A stretch of 61,262 bases of DNA from Acidimicrobiales bacterium (lineage in GTDB: Bacteria; Actinomycetota; Acidimicrobiia; Acidimicrobiales; Aldehydirespiratoraceae): positions 1 through 61,262 of the forward strand of contig JAQWLJ010000063.1 in assembly GCA_029247365.1 (NCBI GenBank), written 5' to 3'. The stretch's first letter is position 1. The number at the start of each line of letters is the position of its first letter. Under the pieces are notes generated by a model. The model made no database searches. It was not told the DNA's origin and was given only the letters and a program-made list of their open reading frames with translations. The translations under genes were made by a program, and so were the position numbers. Shown here piece by piece: positions 32,108-40,354 of this stretch.

Positions 32108-32249
32108 GCTGGCGCTCGATCTCGTGCAAGCGGCCGACCACCGGATCGTCAGGGTCCGACGTCCGGCGCTCGGCGAGTTTGCCGATCCGCTGAGCGGCAT
32201 CGGCGATGACGGTGGTGAGCGAGGAGATCTCGGCAGCGTCGGAGTCCAT
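32058..32249 (-). CDS. Small coiled-coil protein of unknown function
   Basis: This 63-residue protein starts MDSDAAEISSLTTVIADAAQ and continues RIGKLAERRTSDPDDPVVGR and LHEIERQLTTVQRRLRDVG. It is two amphipathic helices separated by an Asp/Pro turn. The open frame extends upstream but conserved-looking codon use begins at ATG 32249. It is divergent from hisD (57 bases between starts) and tail-overlapping with the VTT gene. No family is recognised. Confidence 0.55.
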   Translation of the reverse strand: MDSDAAEISSLTTVIADAAQRIGKLAERRTSDPDDPVVGRLHEIERQLTTVQRRLRDVGRALY

Positions 32250-32294
32250 GCCGCAGTGTGCCGGAAACCGGCGGGTGAGCGACAGTCGCAGCGG

Positions 32295-32300
32295 TAACCT
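32295..32300 (+). promoter_or_regulatory. -10 element TAACCT, leaderless promoter of the his operon
   Basis: TAACCT ends 6 bases before GTG 32307 of hisD. A start at the GTG leaves no leader for a his attenuator or T-box. Confidence 0.6.
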
Positions 32301-32306
32301 ATAGCG

Positions 32307-33596
32307 GTGCTCCGCCGCATTGACCTGCGCACGTCCAGTGCCGAACTCGACGAGGTACTGCCCCGGCCGAAGACGCCGTCCGGCGGTCCCGTTGATGCCG
32401 TGCGGGAGATTCTTGCTGCGGTCCGCGAGGACGGTGACCAGGCAGTTCGTGCGTTCACCGAGCGGTTCGACGGCGTGTCGCTCGACGCGCTCACGGTCGA
32501 CCCGGCAACGATCGATGCCGCGCTGGACCGCATCGATCCAGAGGTTCGAGGCGCGCTCGAGCAGGCTGCCGAACGGATCCGCTCTTACCATGAAGCACAG
32601 ATGCCAGCTGAGGTCAGCGTCGAACACCCCGGTATCTCGATCCAGGGCAAGCATCGAGCTGTTGAACGGGCAGCGTGCTACGTCCCGGGTGGCCGGGCCG
32701 TCTATCCGTCGACGGTGCTGATGACCGCTGTCCCGGCGTCGGTCGCAGGTGTCGACGAGATCGTGTTGTGCGTGCCGCCTGGTCCTGACGGGGCTGTGCC
32801 CGACGTGGTGTTGGCGGCGGCATCTGTCGCCGGTGTCCGTGAGGTCGTTTCGGTCGGCGGGGCGCAGGCGATCGGTGCGGTCGCGTTCGGTACCGAGTCG
32901 ATTCGTCCAGTCGACGTCATTGTGGGCCCTGGCAACGTCTATGTCGCGCTGGCCAAACAGGAAGTCGCCGGCGTTGTCGGCGTCCCCTCATCGTTCGCCG
33001 GGCCGTCTGAGGTGGTGGTTGTCGCCGACGGTTCGGTACCGGCCGACTTCGCCGCAGTCGATGTGATCCTGCAGGCCGAACACGGACCCGATGGGCTGGC
33101 ATGGTTCGTTACGTGGAACGACAAGTTCGCCGACGAGGTGGTTGCCTCGATTGAGCGCCTTGTGGCCGATGCACCTCGCCGAGCCGATATTAAATCCACA
33201 CTCGAGTCGTCGGGCATCGCTGTCGTCTGCAGGTCGCCTGAGCAAGCAATGGCGGTTGCAAATTTCATTGCGCCCGAGCACCTCGAGCTCCAGACGGCCG
33301 ATGACGATGCCCTCCTGCCGCTCGTCCGGCACGCTGGTGCGATCTTTTGTGGGGCGAATGCGCCCGCCTCGCTCGGCGACTATGTAGCTGGACCGAGCCA
33401 CGTGTTGCCCACGAATGGCACCGCTCGGTTCGCCAGCGCTCTCACGGTGCGCGACTTCATGAAGGATCTCCACGTCATCCATGTCAACCGAGATGGCCTC
33501 GAAACCCTCGGAGACACCGTCGAAGCGCTTGCGGGCGCCGAAGGCCTTGACGCACACGCCGCCTCGATCCGAATCCGGCGAGGAGCCACCCGATGA
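32307..33596 (+). CDS. hisD: Histidinol dehydrogenase
   Basis: This 429-residue enzyme carries ERAACYVPGGRAVYPSTVLMT, VGGAQAIGAVAFGTESI, VIVGPGNVYVALAKQEV and APEHLELQ with the zinc and base-catalysis residues. It oxidises histidinol to histidine in two NAD-dependent steps. It heads the operon hisD-C-B-H-A-F, and ATGA overlaps hisC. Confidence 0.96.
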   Translation: MLRRIDLRTSSAELDEVLPRPKTPSGGPVDAVREILAAVREDGDQAVRAFTERFDGVSLDALTVDPATIDAALDRIDPEVRGALEQAAERIRSYHEAQMPAEVSVEHPGISIQGKHRAVERAACYVPGGRAVYPSTVLMTAVPASVAGVDEIVLCVPPGPDGAVPDVVLAAASVAGVREVVSVGGAQAIGAVAFGTESIRPVDVIVGPGNVYVALAKQEVAGVVGVPSSFAGPSEVVVVADGSVPADFAAVDVILQAEHGPDGLAWFVTWNDKFADEVVASIERLVADAPRRADIKSTLESSGIAVVCRSPEQAMAVANFIAPEHLELQTADDDALLPLVRHAGAIFCGANAPASLGDYVAGPSHVLPTNGTARFASALTVRDFMKDLHVIHVNRDGLETLGDTVEALAGAEGLDAHAASIRIRRGATR

Positions 33597-34663
33597 ATCG
33601 GCCGACCCCACGCGAGTCGGTTGCGCTGATGGCGGGTTACCACTCACCCCAGATCGAGGTCGACGTTCGGCTGAACACCAACGAAAGTCCGGAGCCACCG
33701 CCCGACGGATTCGTCGAGGCGGTCGCCGAGCAGATCGCAGCGATTGGTTGGCACCGCTACCCCGAGCGGGGAGCGACCGAGCTCCGCTCGCGTATCGGGG
33801 CAAGCTATGGCCTACGGGCGGAACAGGTCTTCGCAGCCAATGGGTCCAACGAGGTCCTGCAGACGCTCCTGCTGACGTTTGCCGGGCCGGGGCGCACCAG
33901 CATCGTCTTTGAACCGACCTATGCCCTTCACAGCCATCTGAGCCGCGTGACAGGCACCACTGTGGTTCAAGGTGAACGAGCCGACGACTTCTCGATCGAT
34001 CTTGATGAAGCCGAAAGGGCCATTGTCGAACACGAGCCCGACGTCGTGTTCCTGTGTTCGCCCAACAATCCCACCGGCGTCGTCGATCCACCCGAGACGA
34101 TCCGCTCGGTGCTCGACATGGTGACGTCTTCGGGTGGGCTGCTCTGCGTCGACGAGGCCTACGGCCAGTTCTGCGACTTCTCGGCTGTCGAACTGCTCGG
34201 CGACGACACGCCCCTGGTTGTGAGCCGCACCTATTCCAAGACGTGGGCCATGGCTGCGGTACGACTCGGCTACCTCCTCGCCCCGCAGTGGGTCGTGTCC
34301 GAGCTTGAGAAGGTCGTTCTTCCGTATCACCTCGACGCGATGACCCAGATCGCCGGCACGGTTGCCCTTGACTACCTCGACGCCATGCAGGAGCGGGTTG
34401 GCCGTCTCGTCGAGGAACGAAGCCGTCTCATGGCTCGCCTGAAGGACCTGCCGCTCGATGTCTGGCCGTCAGGCGCCAACTTCATTCTGATCCGACCCAA
34501 GAACCACAGTGGCGACGCCGTTTGGCAGGGTCTGGTCGACCGATCTGTGCTCATCCGCAACTGTGCGACGTGGCCCCGCCTCGACGGCTGCCTGCGGATC
34601 ACGATCGGTACCCCGGAAGAAGACGACCGTCTTCTCGACGCTCTCACGGAGGTCCTTGCGTGA
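33593..34663 (+). CDS. hisC: Histidinol-phosphate aminotransferase
   Basis: This 356-residue PLP enzyme of fold type I carries LNTNESPEPPPDGF, FLCSPNNPTGVVDPPE, CVDEAYGQFCDFS and SRTYSKTWAMAAVRLGY with the PLP lysine. It transaminates imidazole-acetol phosphate. Both ends overlap neighbours by 4 bases. Confidence 0.95.
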   Translation: MNRPTPRESVALMAGYHSPQIEVDVRLNTNESPEPPPDGFVEAVAEQIAAIGWHRYPERGATELRSRIGASYGLRAEQVFAANGSNEVLQTLLLTFAGPGRTSIVFEPTYALHSHLSRVTGTTVVQGERADDFSIDLDEAERAIVEHEPDVVFLCSPNNPTGVVDPPETIRSVLDMVTSSGGLLCVDEAYGQFCDFSAVELLGDDTPLVVSRTYSKTWAMAAVRLGYLLAPQWVVSELEKVVLPYHLDAMTQIAGTVALDYLDAMQERVGRLVEERSRLMARLKDLPLDVWPSGANFILIRPKNHSGDAVWQGLVDRSVLIRNCATWPRLDGCLRITIGTPEEDDRLLDALTEVLA

Positions 34664-35268
34664 GCTCTCTCCCCACAAGCCCACGAAGCGCGAGCTACGA
34701 ACGCATCACAAAGGAGACCTCGATCACGATCTCGGTCGACCTCGATGGTTCGGGTACGACCGATATCGAGACGGGCCTTCCCTTCTTTGGCCACATGCTC
34801 GACCAACTCGGGCGACATGGTGGCTTCGATCTGAAGGTCCACGCAGCGGGCGACCTCGAGATTGACGCCCATCACACCGTCGAAGACGTCGGTATCGCGC
34901 TCGGTGAGACCTTTCGCAACGCGTGGGGCGACAAGAAGGGTGTTCGCCGGTTTGCGTCGAACACGGTGCCCCTCGATGAGGCCGCGGTCGAGATCGTGCT
35001 CGACCTCTCGGGTCGCCCCTACCTTCACTATGAGGTTGACTTCCCCGGCGAAAAAATCCTCAGTGACCCACCGTTCGACCCCCAGTTGGTCGAGGAGTTC
35101 TGGCGTGCGTTTGTGATGGCATCTGGCATCACGCTGCACGTGGTGATGCACCGGGGACGCAACACCCACCACATCATCGAAGCGCTGTACAAGGGTGTCG
35201 CCCGGGCGCTGCGCGACGCGGTGCGGATCGAGTCCGACACGTTGCCGTCCACCAAGGGCACGCTCTGA
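34660..35268 (+). CDS. hisB: Imidazoleglycerol-phosphate dehydratase
   Basis: This 202-residue monofunctional IGPD carries GLPFFGHMLDQLGRHGGFDL, DAHHTVEDVGIALGE, HVVMHRGRNTHHIIEA. The two His-rich motifs bind manganese. There is no N-terminal phosphatase domain as in enterobacteria. GTG 34660 overlaps hisC (GTGA). hisH follows by 1 base. Confidence 0.95.
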   Translation: MSSLPTSPRSASYERITKETSITISVDLDGSGTTDIETGLPFFGHMLDQLGRHGGFDLKVHAAGDLEIDAHHTVEDVGIALGETFRNAWGDKKGVRRFASNTVPLDEAAVEIVLDLSGRPYLHYEVDFPGEKILSDPPFDPQLVEEFWRAFVMASGITLHVVMHRGRNTHHIIEALYKGVARALRDAVRIESDTLPSTKGTL

Positions 35269-35269
35269 C

Positions 35270-35890
35270 GTGAACCAGCCCCGTCTCGCGATCCTCGACT
35301 ACGGGATCGGGAACCTCCATTCTGCCCTGAAGGGCTTCGATCACGCGGGTGCCGATGTCCGGCTCACCGCCGAGGCAGCCGACATCGAGGCTGCTGACGG
35401 TGTGGTACTGCCCGGTGTTGGCGCGTTCGGTCCCTGTATCGATGCCCTGCGCAATCGCGGGCTCGATGAGGTGGCACTTGAGCGGGTGGCGTCTGGCATC
35501 CCCTTCTTCGGGATCTGCATCGGCATGCAACTCCTGTTTGGCGGCTCCGAAGAGGCCGGTGGCCATACGGGGCTCGGTGTGTTTGACCGCCGCATCGTGC
35601 GGATACCCGACGGCGTGAAGCGGCCGCAGATGCAGTGGAACGTCCTCGAGTACATCGATGCAGGTCATCGGATGTTCACTGGCCTAGGTGACGACGCGTG
35701 GATGTACTTCGTTCACTCGTACAGCGCCGAACCGGGTGACGACGTGCTCGCCACCTGCGCGTACGGCGGTGATCTGGTGGCGGCAGTGGCTCGAGACAAC
35801 GTCTGGGCGTGCCAGTTTCATCCCGAGAAGTCCGGTCGAAACGGCATCCGTATTCTTGAGAACTTCGTCGCGGCGGCGAAGGCCGCATGA
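35270..35890 (+). CDS. hisH: Imidazole glycerol phosphate synthase, glutaminase subunit
   Basis: This 206-residue class I glutaminase carries LAILDYGIGNLHSALKG, VLPGVGAFGPC, GICIGMQLLF (nucleophile Cys) and WACQFHPEKSG. It feeds ammonia to HisF. GTG 35270 is chosen because the family start follows at once; hisA overlaps the stop by 4 bases. Confidence 0.95.
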   Translation: MNQPRLAILDYGIGNLHSALKGFDHAGADVRLTAEAADIEAADGVVLPGVGAFGPCIDALRNRGLDEVALERVASGIPFFGICIGMQLLFGGSEEAGGHTGLGVFDRRIVRIPDGVKRPQMQWNVLEYIDAGHRMFTGLGDDAWMYFVHSYSAEPGDDVLATCAYGGDLVAAVARDNVWACQFHPEKSGRNGIRILENFVAAAKAA

Positions 35891-36621
35891 TGCACCTGTT
35901 CCCGGCCATCGATCTCCGTAACGGGAAGTGTGTGCGGCTTCACCAGGGCGACTACAGCCAGGAGACTGTCTACGGGGCTGACCCGGTTGCGCAAGCGGTT
36001 GCATTCGCCGAGGCCGGCGCCGGCTGGGTTCATGTCGTGGATCTCGATGCCGCCCGCACGGGGGTGCCTTCGAATCGCGCCGTCATCGAAGCCATCGTCG
36101 ACGCGGTCGACATTCCGGTTCAGACCGGCGGGGGCGTGCGAGACGCCACCGCCGCCGATTCACTCTTTTCGGCGGGCGTGGAGCGGGTGGTGATCGGTAC
36201 CGCCGCTCTTTCCGACCCCGACTTCGTCCGCACACTGGCCCGCGACCATCGCGTTGCCGTTGGCCTCGACGCGATGTCGGGCGAGGTCGCAACTGATGGG
36301 TGGCTTGTGGGCTCGGGCCGCAACGTCCTCGACGTTGCCCGGTCTTTCGCTGATGCTGGTGTCGACGCCTTCGTCGTGACCGACATCAGCCGCGACGGCA
36401 CACTGGAAGGCCCCGACATCATCGGCCTGCGAGATGTGGTCGAAGCGACCCCCGTTGACGTGATCGCGAGCGGGGGAGTGGGCGTCCTCGATGACCTCCG
36501 AGCGCTCCGCGCTCTCACCGTCGCAGGTCGCCAGCTGGCCGGGGTAATTGCCGGAAAGGCGATCTACGAGGGCCGTTTCACCGTCGAAGACGGTGTTGCC
36601 GTGCTCGGAGGTCGGGCATGA
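35887..36621 (+). CDS. hisA: ProFAR isomerase
   Basis: This 244-residue (beta/alpha)8 barrel carries [50 protein letters not shown] and IASGGVG. It isomerises ProFAR to PRFAR. Many actinobacteria use one bifunctional enzyme, PriA, for HisA and TrpF reactions. Here a separate trpF exists at 46410, so this gene need only do the histidine step. Active-site details cannot settle that by eye. Confidence 0.93.
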   Translation: MMHLFPAIDLRNGKCVRLHQGDYSQETVYGADPVAQAVAFAEAGAGWVHVVDLDAARTGVPSNRAVIEAIVDAVDIPVQTGGGVRDATAADSLFSAGVERVVIGTAALSDPDFVRTLARDHRVAVGLDAMSGEVATDGWLVGSGRNVLDVARSFADAGVDAFVVTDISRDGTLEGPDIIGLRDVVEATPVDVIASGGVGVLDDLRALRALTVAGRQLAGVIAGKAIYEGRFTVEDGVAVLGGRA

Positions 36622-37397
36622 CCATTCGAGCTATACGGGTGATCCCATGTCTCGATGTCGACGAAGGTCGCGTTGTGAAGGGTGTCAACTTCGTTGATAT
36701 TCGCGACGCCGGGGATCCGGTCGAGCTCGCGGCCCGCTACGACGAGCAAGGCGCCGACGAACTCGTCTTCCTCGACATCGCCGCCTCGTCTGGTGAACGC
36801 AACACCACCGTTGAGATGGCTCGAGCGGTTGCCGAGCAGGTATTCATCCCGTTCACGATTGGCGGTGGCATTCGCACCGTCGACGATGCCCGCAAGCTGT
36901 TGATGGCAGGCGCCGACAAGGTGTCGATCAACACCGCGGCGGTGAAACGTCCGGAACTCATTCGAGAGATCTCCCGCGAGTTTGGTGCTCAGTGCTGCGT
37001 TGTGGCGATCGATGCCCGATCGAGTCCTGATACCGCGTCCGGCTTCGAGGTCTTCACCCATGGTGGCCGGACCCGCACCGGGGTCGACACGGTCGAGTGG
37101 GCGAAGGAGGTCGTCCGCCTGGGCGCAGGTGAGATCTTGTTGACGTCGATGAACCGCGACGGCACCAAGGACGGCTTCGATATCCCGCTCACGTCGGCGA
37201 TCAGTGAGGCGATCAACGTGTCGGTCATCGCAAGCGGCGGTGTGGGCACGCTTGACCATCTGGTCGAAGGGGTGACCGACGGCGGCGCCGATGCGGTGCT
37301 CGCGGCGAGCATCTTCCACTTTGGCGAGCACACGGTGGCTGAGGCCAAGGAAGCCATGCAGGACGCGGGTGTGACCGTACGTCCTTCCGGCCGCTAG
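36618..37397 (+). CDS. hisF: Imidazole glycerol phosphate synthase, cyclase subunit
   Basis: This 259-residue barrel carries [46 protein letters not shown] and [13 protein letters not shown]. It combines PRFAR with ammonia from HisH to give IGP and AICAR, linking to the purine pathway. ATGA overlaps hisA. Its stop TAG shares the palindrome CTAG with the stop of the convergent hydrolase gene. Confidence 0.96.
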   Translation: MTIRAIRVIPCLDVDEGRVVKGVNFVDIRDAGDPVELAARYDEQGADELVFLDIAASSGERNTTVEMARAVAEQVFIPFTIGGGIRTVDDARKLLMAGADKVSINTAAVKRPELIREISREFGAQCCVVAIDARSSPDTASGFEVFTHGGRTRTGVDTVEWAKEVVRLGAGEILLTSMNRDGTKDGFDIPLTSAISEAINVSVIASGGVGTLDHLVEGVTDGGADAVLAASIFHFGEHTVAEAKEAMQDAGVTVRPSGR

Positions 37398-38005
37398 CTC
37401 GCGGCCAGAATCTCTCTCACGCAGGCGGTGACCTTGGCGTGGGCCCCACCGAAAAAGTGATCGGCGGTGGCTACCTCGGAGATGTCGGTCGAGTGCCACC
37501 TGGCCGTCGCCTCACGCAGTGCGCTGCTCGACCGGAACTGATCGTGCGCGCCGGCGATGAGATGGGTGGGTCGAGGATCGGTGGCCGCCGCGAACTGGTC
37601 GAAGACGTTGAGCACAGGTGCCGAGCAAACCCATCGTTCGATGCGCTCGTCGGCGATCGAAAGGGCCACGTCGGCCCCGAAGCTGTAGCCGCCAAGGACG
37701 AGACGATCGTTGGCGCCCAGGCTGTCGAGCACAGCTACGACATCGACGCGCTCGGCCTCGCCTCCGCTGTGTTTGCCGGTGGAGGCACCGGCACCCCGGA
37801 AGTCGAATCGCACCACCCGCCACCCCGCAGCCAAGGCGCCACCAACCATGGCCGTAACCACGGTGTCATGGCGTGAACCACCGAAGAGCGGATGAGGGTG
37901 GCAGGCCACGAAGGTACCGAGCGGCTCAGCCGGCGACTGGATATCAACGGCGAGCGAGACTGCGTCATCGAGCAGCAATCGCATCGACTCGAGGGCAGGT
38001 TCCAT
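37394..38005 (-). CDS. Alpha/beta hydrolase
   Basis: This 203-residue protein carries [49 protein letters not shown] (GxSxG nucleophile), [11 protein letters not shown] and ADHFFGGAH (catalytic His). It resembles small bacterial dienelactone hydrolase or YsgA-like esterases; the substrate is unknown. ATG 38005 is set by the leaderless element at 38012-38017. It is divergent from the GroES-like gene with only 30 bases between. Confidence 0.82.
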   Translation of the reverse strand: MEPALESMRLLLDDAVSLAVDIQSPAEPLGTFVACHPHPLFGGSRHDTVVTAMVGGALAAGWRVVRFDFRGAGASTGKHSGGEAERVDVVAVLDSLGANDRLVLGGYSFGADVALSIADERIERWVCSAPVLNVFDQFAAATDPRPTHLIAGAHDQFRSSSALREATARWHSTDISEVATADHFFGGAHAKVTACVREILAAS

Positions 38006-38011
38006 GCGGGC

Positions 38012-38017
38012 ACCGTA
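38012..38017 (-). promoter_or_regulatory. -10 element TACGGT, leaderless promoter of the hydrolase gene
   Basis: On the minus strand it ends 6 bases before ATG 38005. Four bases separate it from the plus-strand -10 of the GroES-like gene, so the two promoters overlap. Confidence 0.6.
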
Positions 38018-38021
38018 GCGG

Positions 38022-38027
38022 TAGCGT
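38022..38027 (+). promoter_or_regulatory. -10 element TAGCGT, leaderless promoter of the GroES-like gene
   Basis: TAGCGT ends 8 bases before GTG 38036 and overlaps the footprint of the opposing hydrolase promoter. Confidence 0.6.
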
Positions 38028-38035
38028 TGTGCCCC

Positions 38036-38383
38036 GTGACCGCCAAGAAACGACTGCTCCACGACAACGACCGCCTGCCGGTCAAAATGCTGAACGACCG
38101 CATCCTGGTGAAGCTCGGTGATGCCGAGGGCGAACGCCGCAGCAGTGGTGGCATCCTGATCCCGGCGACCGCGCAGGTCGGAAAGCGGCTGACCTGGGCC
38201 GAGATCATCGCCGTGGGGCCGAACGTCCGCACGATCGAATCCGGAGACCAGGTGCTCTTCAACCCCGAGGATCGCTACGAAGTCGAGGTCCACGGCACGG
38301 ACTACATCGTGCTGCGCGAACGGGACATCCACGCGGTTGCCGCCGAACGGCTCGACGAAGGTTCTACCGGGCTGTATCTCTGA
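38036..38383 (+). CDS. GroES-like co-chaperonin, without GroEL neighbour
   Basis: This 115-residue protein has the chaperonin-10 core: LPVKMLNDRILVKLGDAEGE, RRSSGGILIPATAQVG where the mobile loop lies, AEIIAVGPN, GDQVLFNPEDRYEVEVHG and YIVLRERDIHAV. It has extra residues at both ends compared with 95-100-residue GroES. No groEL lies nearby, and actinobacteria often carry such an additional Cpn10-like protein. Whether it caps a GroEL is unknown. The start is GTG 38036. Confidence 0.85.
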   Translation: MTAKKRLLHDNDRLPVKMLNDRILVKLGDAEGERRSSGGILIPATAQVGKRLTWAEIIAVGPNVRTIESGDQVLFNPEDRYEVEVHGTDYIVLRERDIHAVAAERLDEGSTGLYL

Positions 38384-38448
38384 GCCGCCTCGGCCGCACC
38401 AGGGTCAGCGAAGCGAGCGCCTCCCGTCGGGTCCGCCCTATCGCTTTC

Positions 38449-39886
38449 TTAGGGGTGGAGTGGTGAGCGACGGTCGGCCCACCGGTATTCGGTTTCGAGC
38501 TGGGTCGCAAGCTGGAGGAGAAGAGCCTCGCGCCCGTAGGCAGCGATGAATTGCAGCCCGATGGGCAGTCCGTCTGACGATCGGGTGAGTGGAAGCGAGA
38601 TCGCCGGCTGGCCGGTGATGTTGAACGGCTGCGTCAGTTGGCTGTAGTGCAGGGTGGTGTTCTGAACGGCCATCAGGTCCTCGTTGTCGGGCGCCATCTC
38701 GCCGAGACGAGGAGCCGGCCGAAGGCACGTCGGGGTCAACAGGATGTCGAAGCCGTCAGCCCACCACTGTGCCGTGTCGCGACGAAACGAGGTCATCGCT
38801 TGTTGGGCCGCGATCACCGCAGCCGGGTTCACGTTGGCGGCCCGGTCGGCAATGAAGCGCGTCCACGGTTCGATATCGCCGTCGCGGATCTCCCGCCCGA
38901 TTGTTCGCTCGATCGCAAGAACGTTGGCTGCGGTACCGGCGACGAAGGCGGGACTCCACGCCAGACTTCGTGATTCGTCGAGCAATGGGGCGGGGACGCT
39001 CGGTTCGACGGTGTGGCCGAATGACTCGAGTTGCTGCGCCGTCGATCGGACGGCTGCTGCGACCTCGGAGTCAATCTCGGTGTTGGTTCGGATCGCGTGG
39101 TCGAGAAAACCGATCCGGAGCGACGCGACATCTTGTGTTGCCAGCACCCGATACGGCGCCCGAGGTGGGGGGGACAATGACGCCGTCTCCGGGGCGGGCG
39201 CCCATGGTGGCGTCGAGAATCGCAGCGCTGTCGCGGACGGAATGGCAGACGACATGCTGCACACTGTTTTCCCACTCGTCCATGTGTGGACCCATCGATA
39301 TGCGACCTCGGCTTGGTTTGAGTCCGACCAGGCCACACATCGCAGCGGGAATCCGGTTAGAGCCACCCCCGTCCCTTGCGTTTGCCGCAGGAACAACGCC
39401 CGCAGCGACCGCCGCAGCCGCGCCGCCCGACGAGCCGCCGGTGCCGTGGTCGAGGTCCCATGGGTTGCGGCTTGGGCCGTAGGCAAGGGGCTCGGTCGTG
39501 GCCCCTGCGCCGAGCTCGGGAGTATTGGTTCGGCCGAGCGAGACGAACCCGGCGGCTCGGTAGGCCTCGACCAGGTGAGCGTCCCGGTCGGCGAGCGCGC
39601 GGTGCTCCTTCAGCGCCTGAACGCCCTGGTGGTGGGGTCGGCCTGCCTCACAGGCCCACAGGTCCTTCATCAGGATCGGCACGCCCGTGAACGGCCCCAG
39701 AGGCAAGCCAGCGTCCACAGCGGCCCGCGCATCGGCATCGTGACGATGGATGACGGCGTTGATGTCGCCGTCGATCGCGTCGAGGCGCTCGATCGTCGAC
39801 TCGAGGACCTCCGTCGCTGAAACCTCGCCCCGGCGGATGGTGGCGGCGAGTGCGACGGCGTCGAGGCGGGCGAGTTCGGCGCGCAT
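38449..39886 (-). pseudogene. Amidase-signature family enzyme, split by one frameshift
   Basis: The N-terminal part from ATG 39886 carries GVPILMKDLWACEAG (catalytic Lys), HGTGGSSGGAAAAVAAG and RDGGGSNRIPAAMCGLVGLK (the Ser pair of the amidase triad). The C-terminal part, in another frame, continues from YRVLATQDVASLRIGFLDHA to a proper family end with GQPAISLPLTRSSDGLPIG. The frames meet at a run of seven G at 39167-39173 (C on the coding strand). With six, the protein is continuous (VIVPPPRAPYR) at about 478 residues. It would hydrolyse an amide; the substrate is unknown. Either sequencing error or a true broken gene. Confidence 0.85.
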
Positions 39887-39893
39887 CCTGGCG

Positions 39894-39899
39894 AATCTA
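39894..39899 (-). promoter_or_regulatory. -10 element TAGATT, leaderless promoter of the amidase gene
   Basis: On the minus strand it ends 7 bases before ATG 39886. Confidence 0.6.
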
Positions 39900-39924
39900 G
39901 GCACTCGCCTGAGGACGAACCCAA

Positions 39925-39930
39925 TACGCT
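39925..39930 (+). promoter_or_regulatory. -10 element TACGCT, leaderless promoter of hisI
   Basis: TACGCT ends 7 bases before ATG 39938 and would drive hisI-trpE-ygfZ. Confidence 0.6.
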
Positions 39931-39937
39931 GCCAGCC

Positions 39938-40351
39938 ATGTCCGACGTGAACGCACTTGAAGAAGGGCTCGCCGTCCAGCTCGATTTCGACAAGGTGGGA
40001 AAGATCGGCCGGGCCGGCCATCAGGTCGTGCCGGTCGTGCTGCAGGACGTCGACTCTGGTGACGTGCTCTTTATCGGTTACGCGAACGAAGAGGCCTACC
40101 GCGAGACGTTGGCCCGCGGCTCGGCCGTGCTCTACAGCACCTCCCGCAAAGAGATCTGGCACAAGGGCGCCACTTCGGGTGATGTACTCGACCTCGTCGA
40201 GGTGGCTGTGAACTGTGAACAGAACAGTCTGATCTACAAGGTGCGCAAGGCTGGGACAGGTGTGTGCCACACCAAAGACCACGCGGGAAACACTCGCCAG
40301 ACGTGCTACTACCGCTCCGTCGACGGCCCCGAGGCGCTTCGCTTCAACTGA
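39938..40351 (+). CDS. hisI: Phosphoribosyl-AMP cyclohydrolase
   Basis: This 137-residue monofunctional HisI carries VPVVLQDVDSGDVLFIGYAN, YSTSRKEIWHKGATSGDVLD, NCEQNSLIYKV and a Cys pair in GVCHTKDHAGNTRQTCYYR that binds metal. It opens the ring of phosphoribosyl-AMP, the third histidine step. The hisE phosphatase is not fused. It lies apart from the other his genes and is followed 3 bases later by trpE. Confidence 0.93.
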   Translation: MSDVNALEEGLAVQLDFDKVGKIGRAGHQVVPVVLQDVDSGDVLFIGYANEEAYRETLARGSAVLYSTSRKEIWHKGATSGDVLDLVEVAVNCEQNSLIYKVRKAGTGVCHTKDHAGNTRQTCYYRSVDGPEALRFN

Positions 40352-40354
40352 TCG

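Noticed and set aside
32250-32306. his leader peptide or T-box before hisD
   Set aside because: The predicted transcript starts at the GTG, leaving no leader, and no run of His codons is present.
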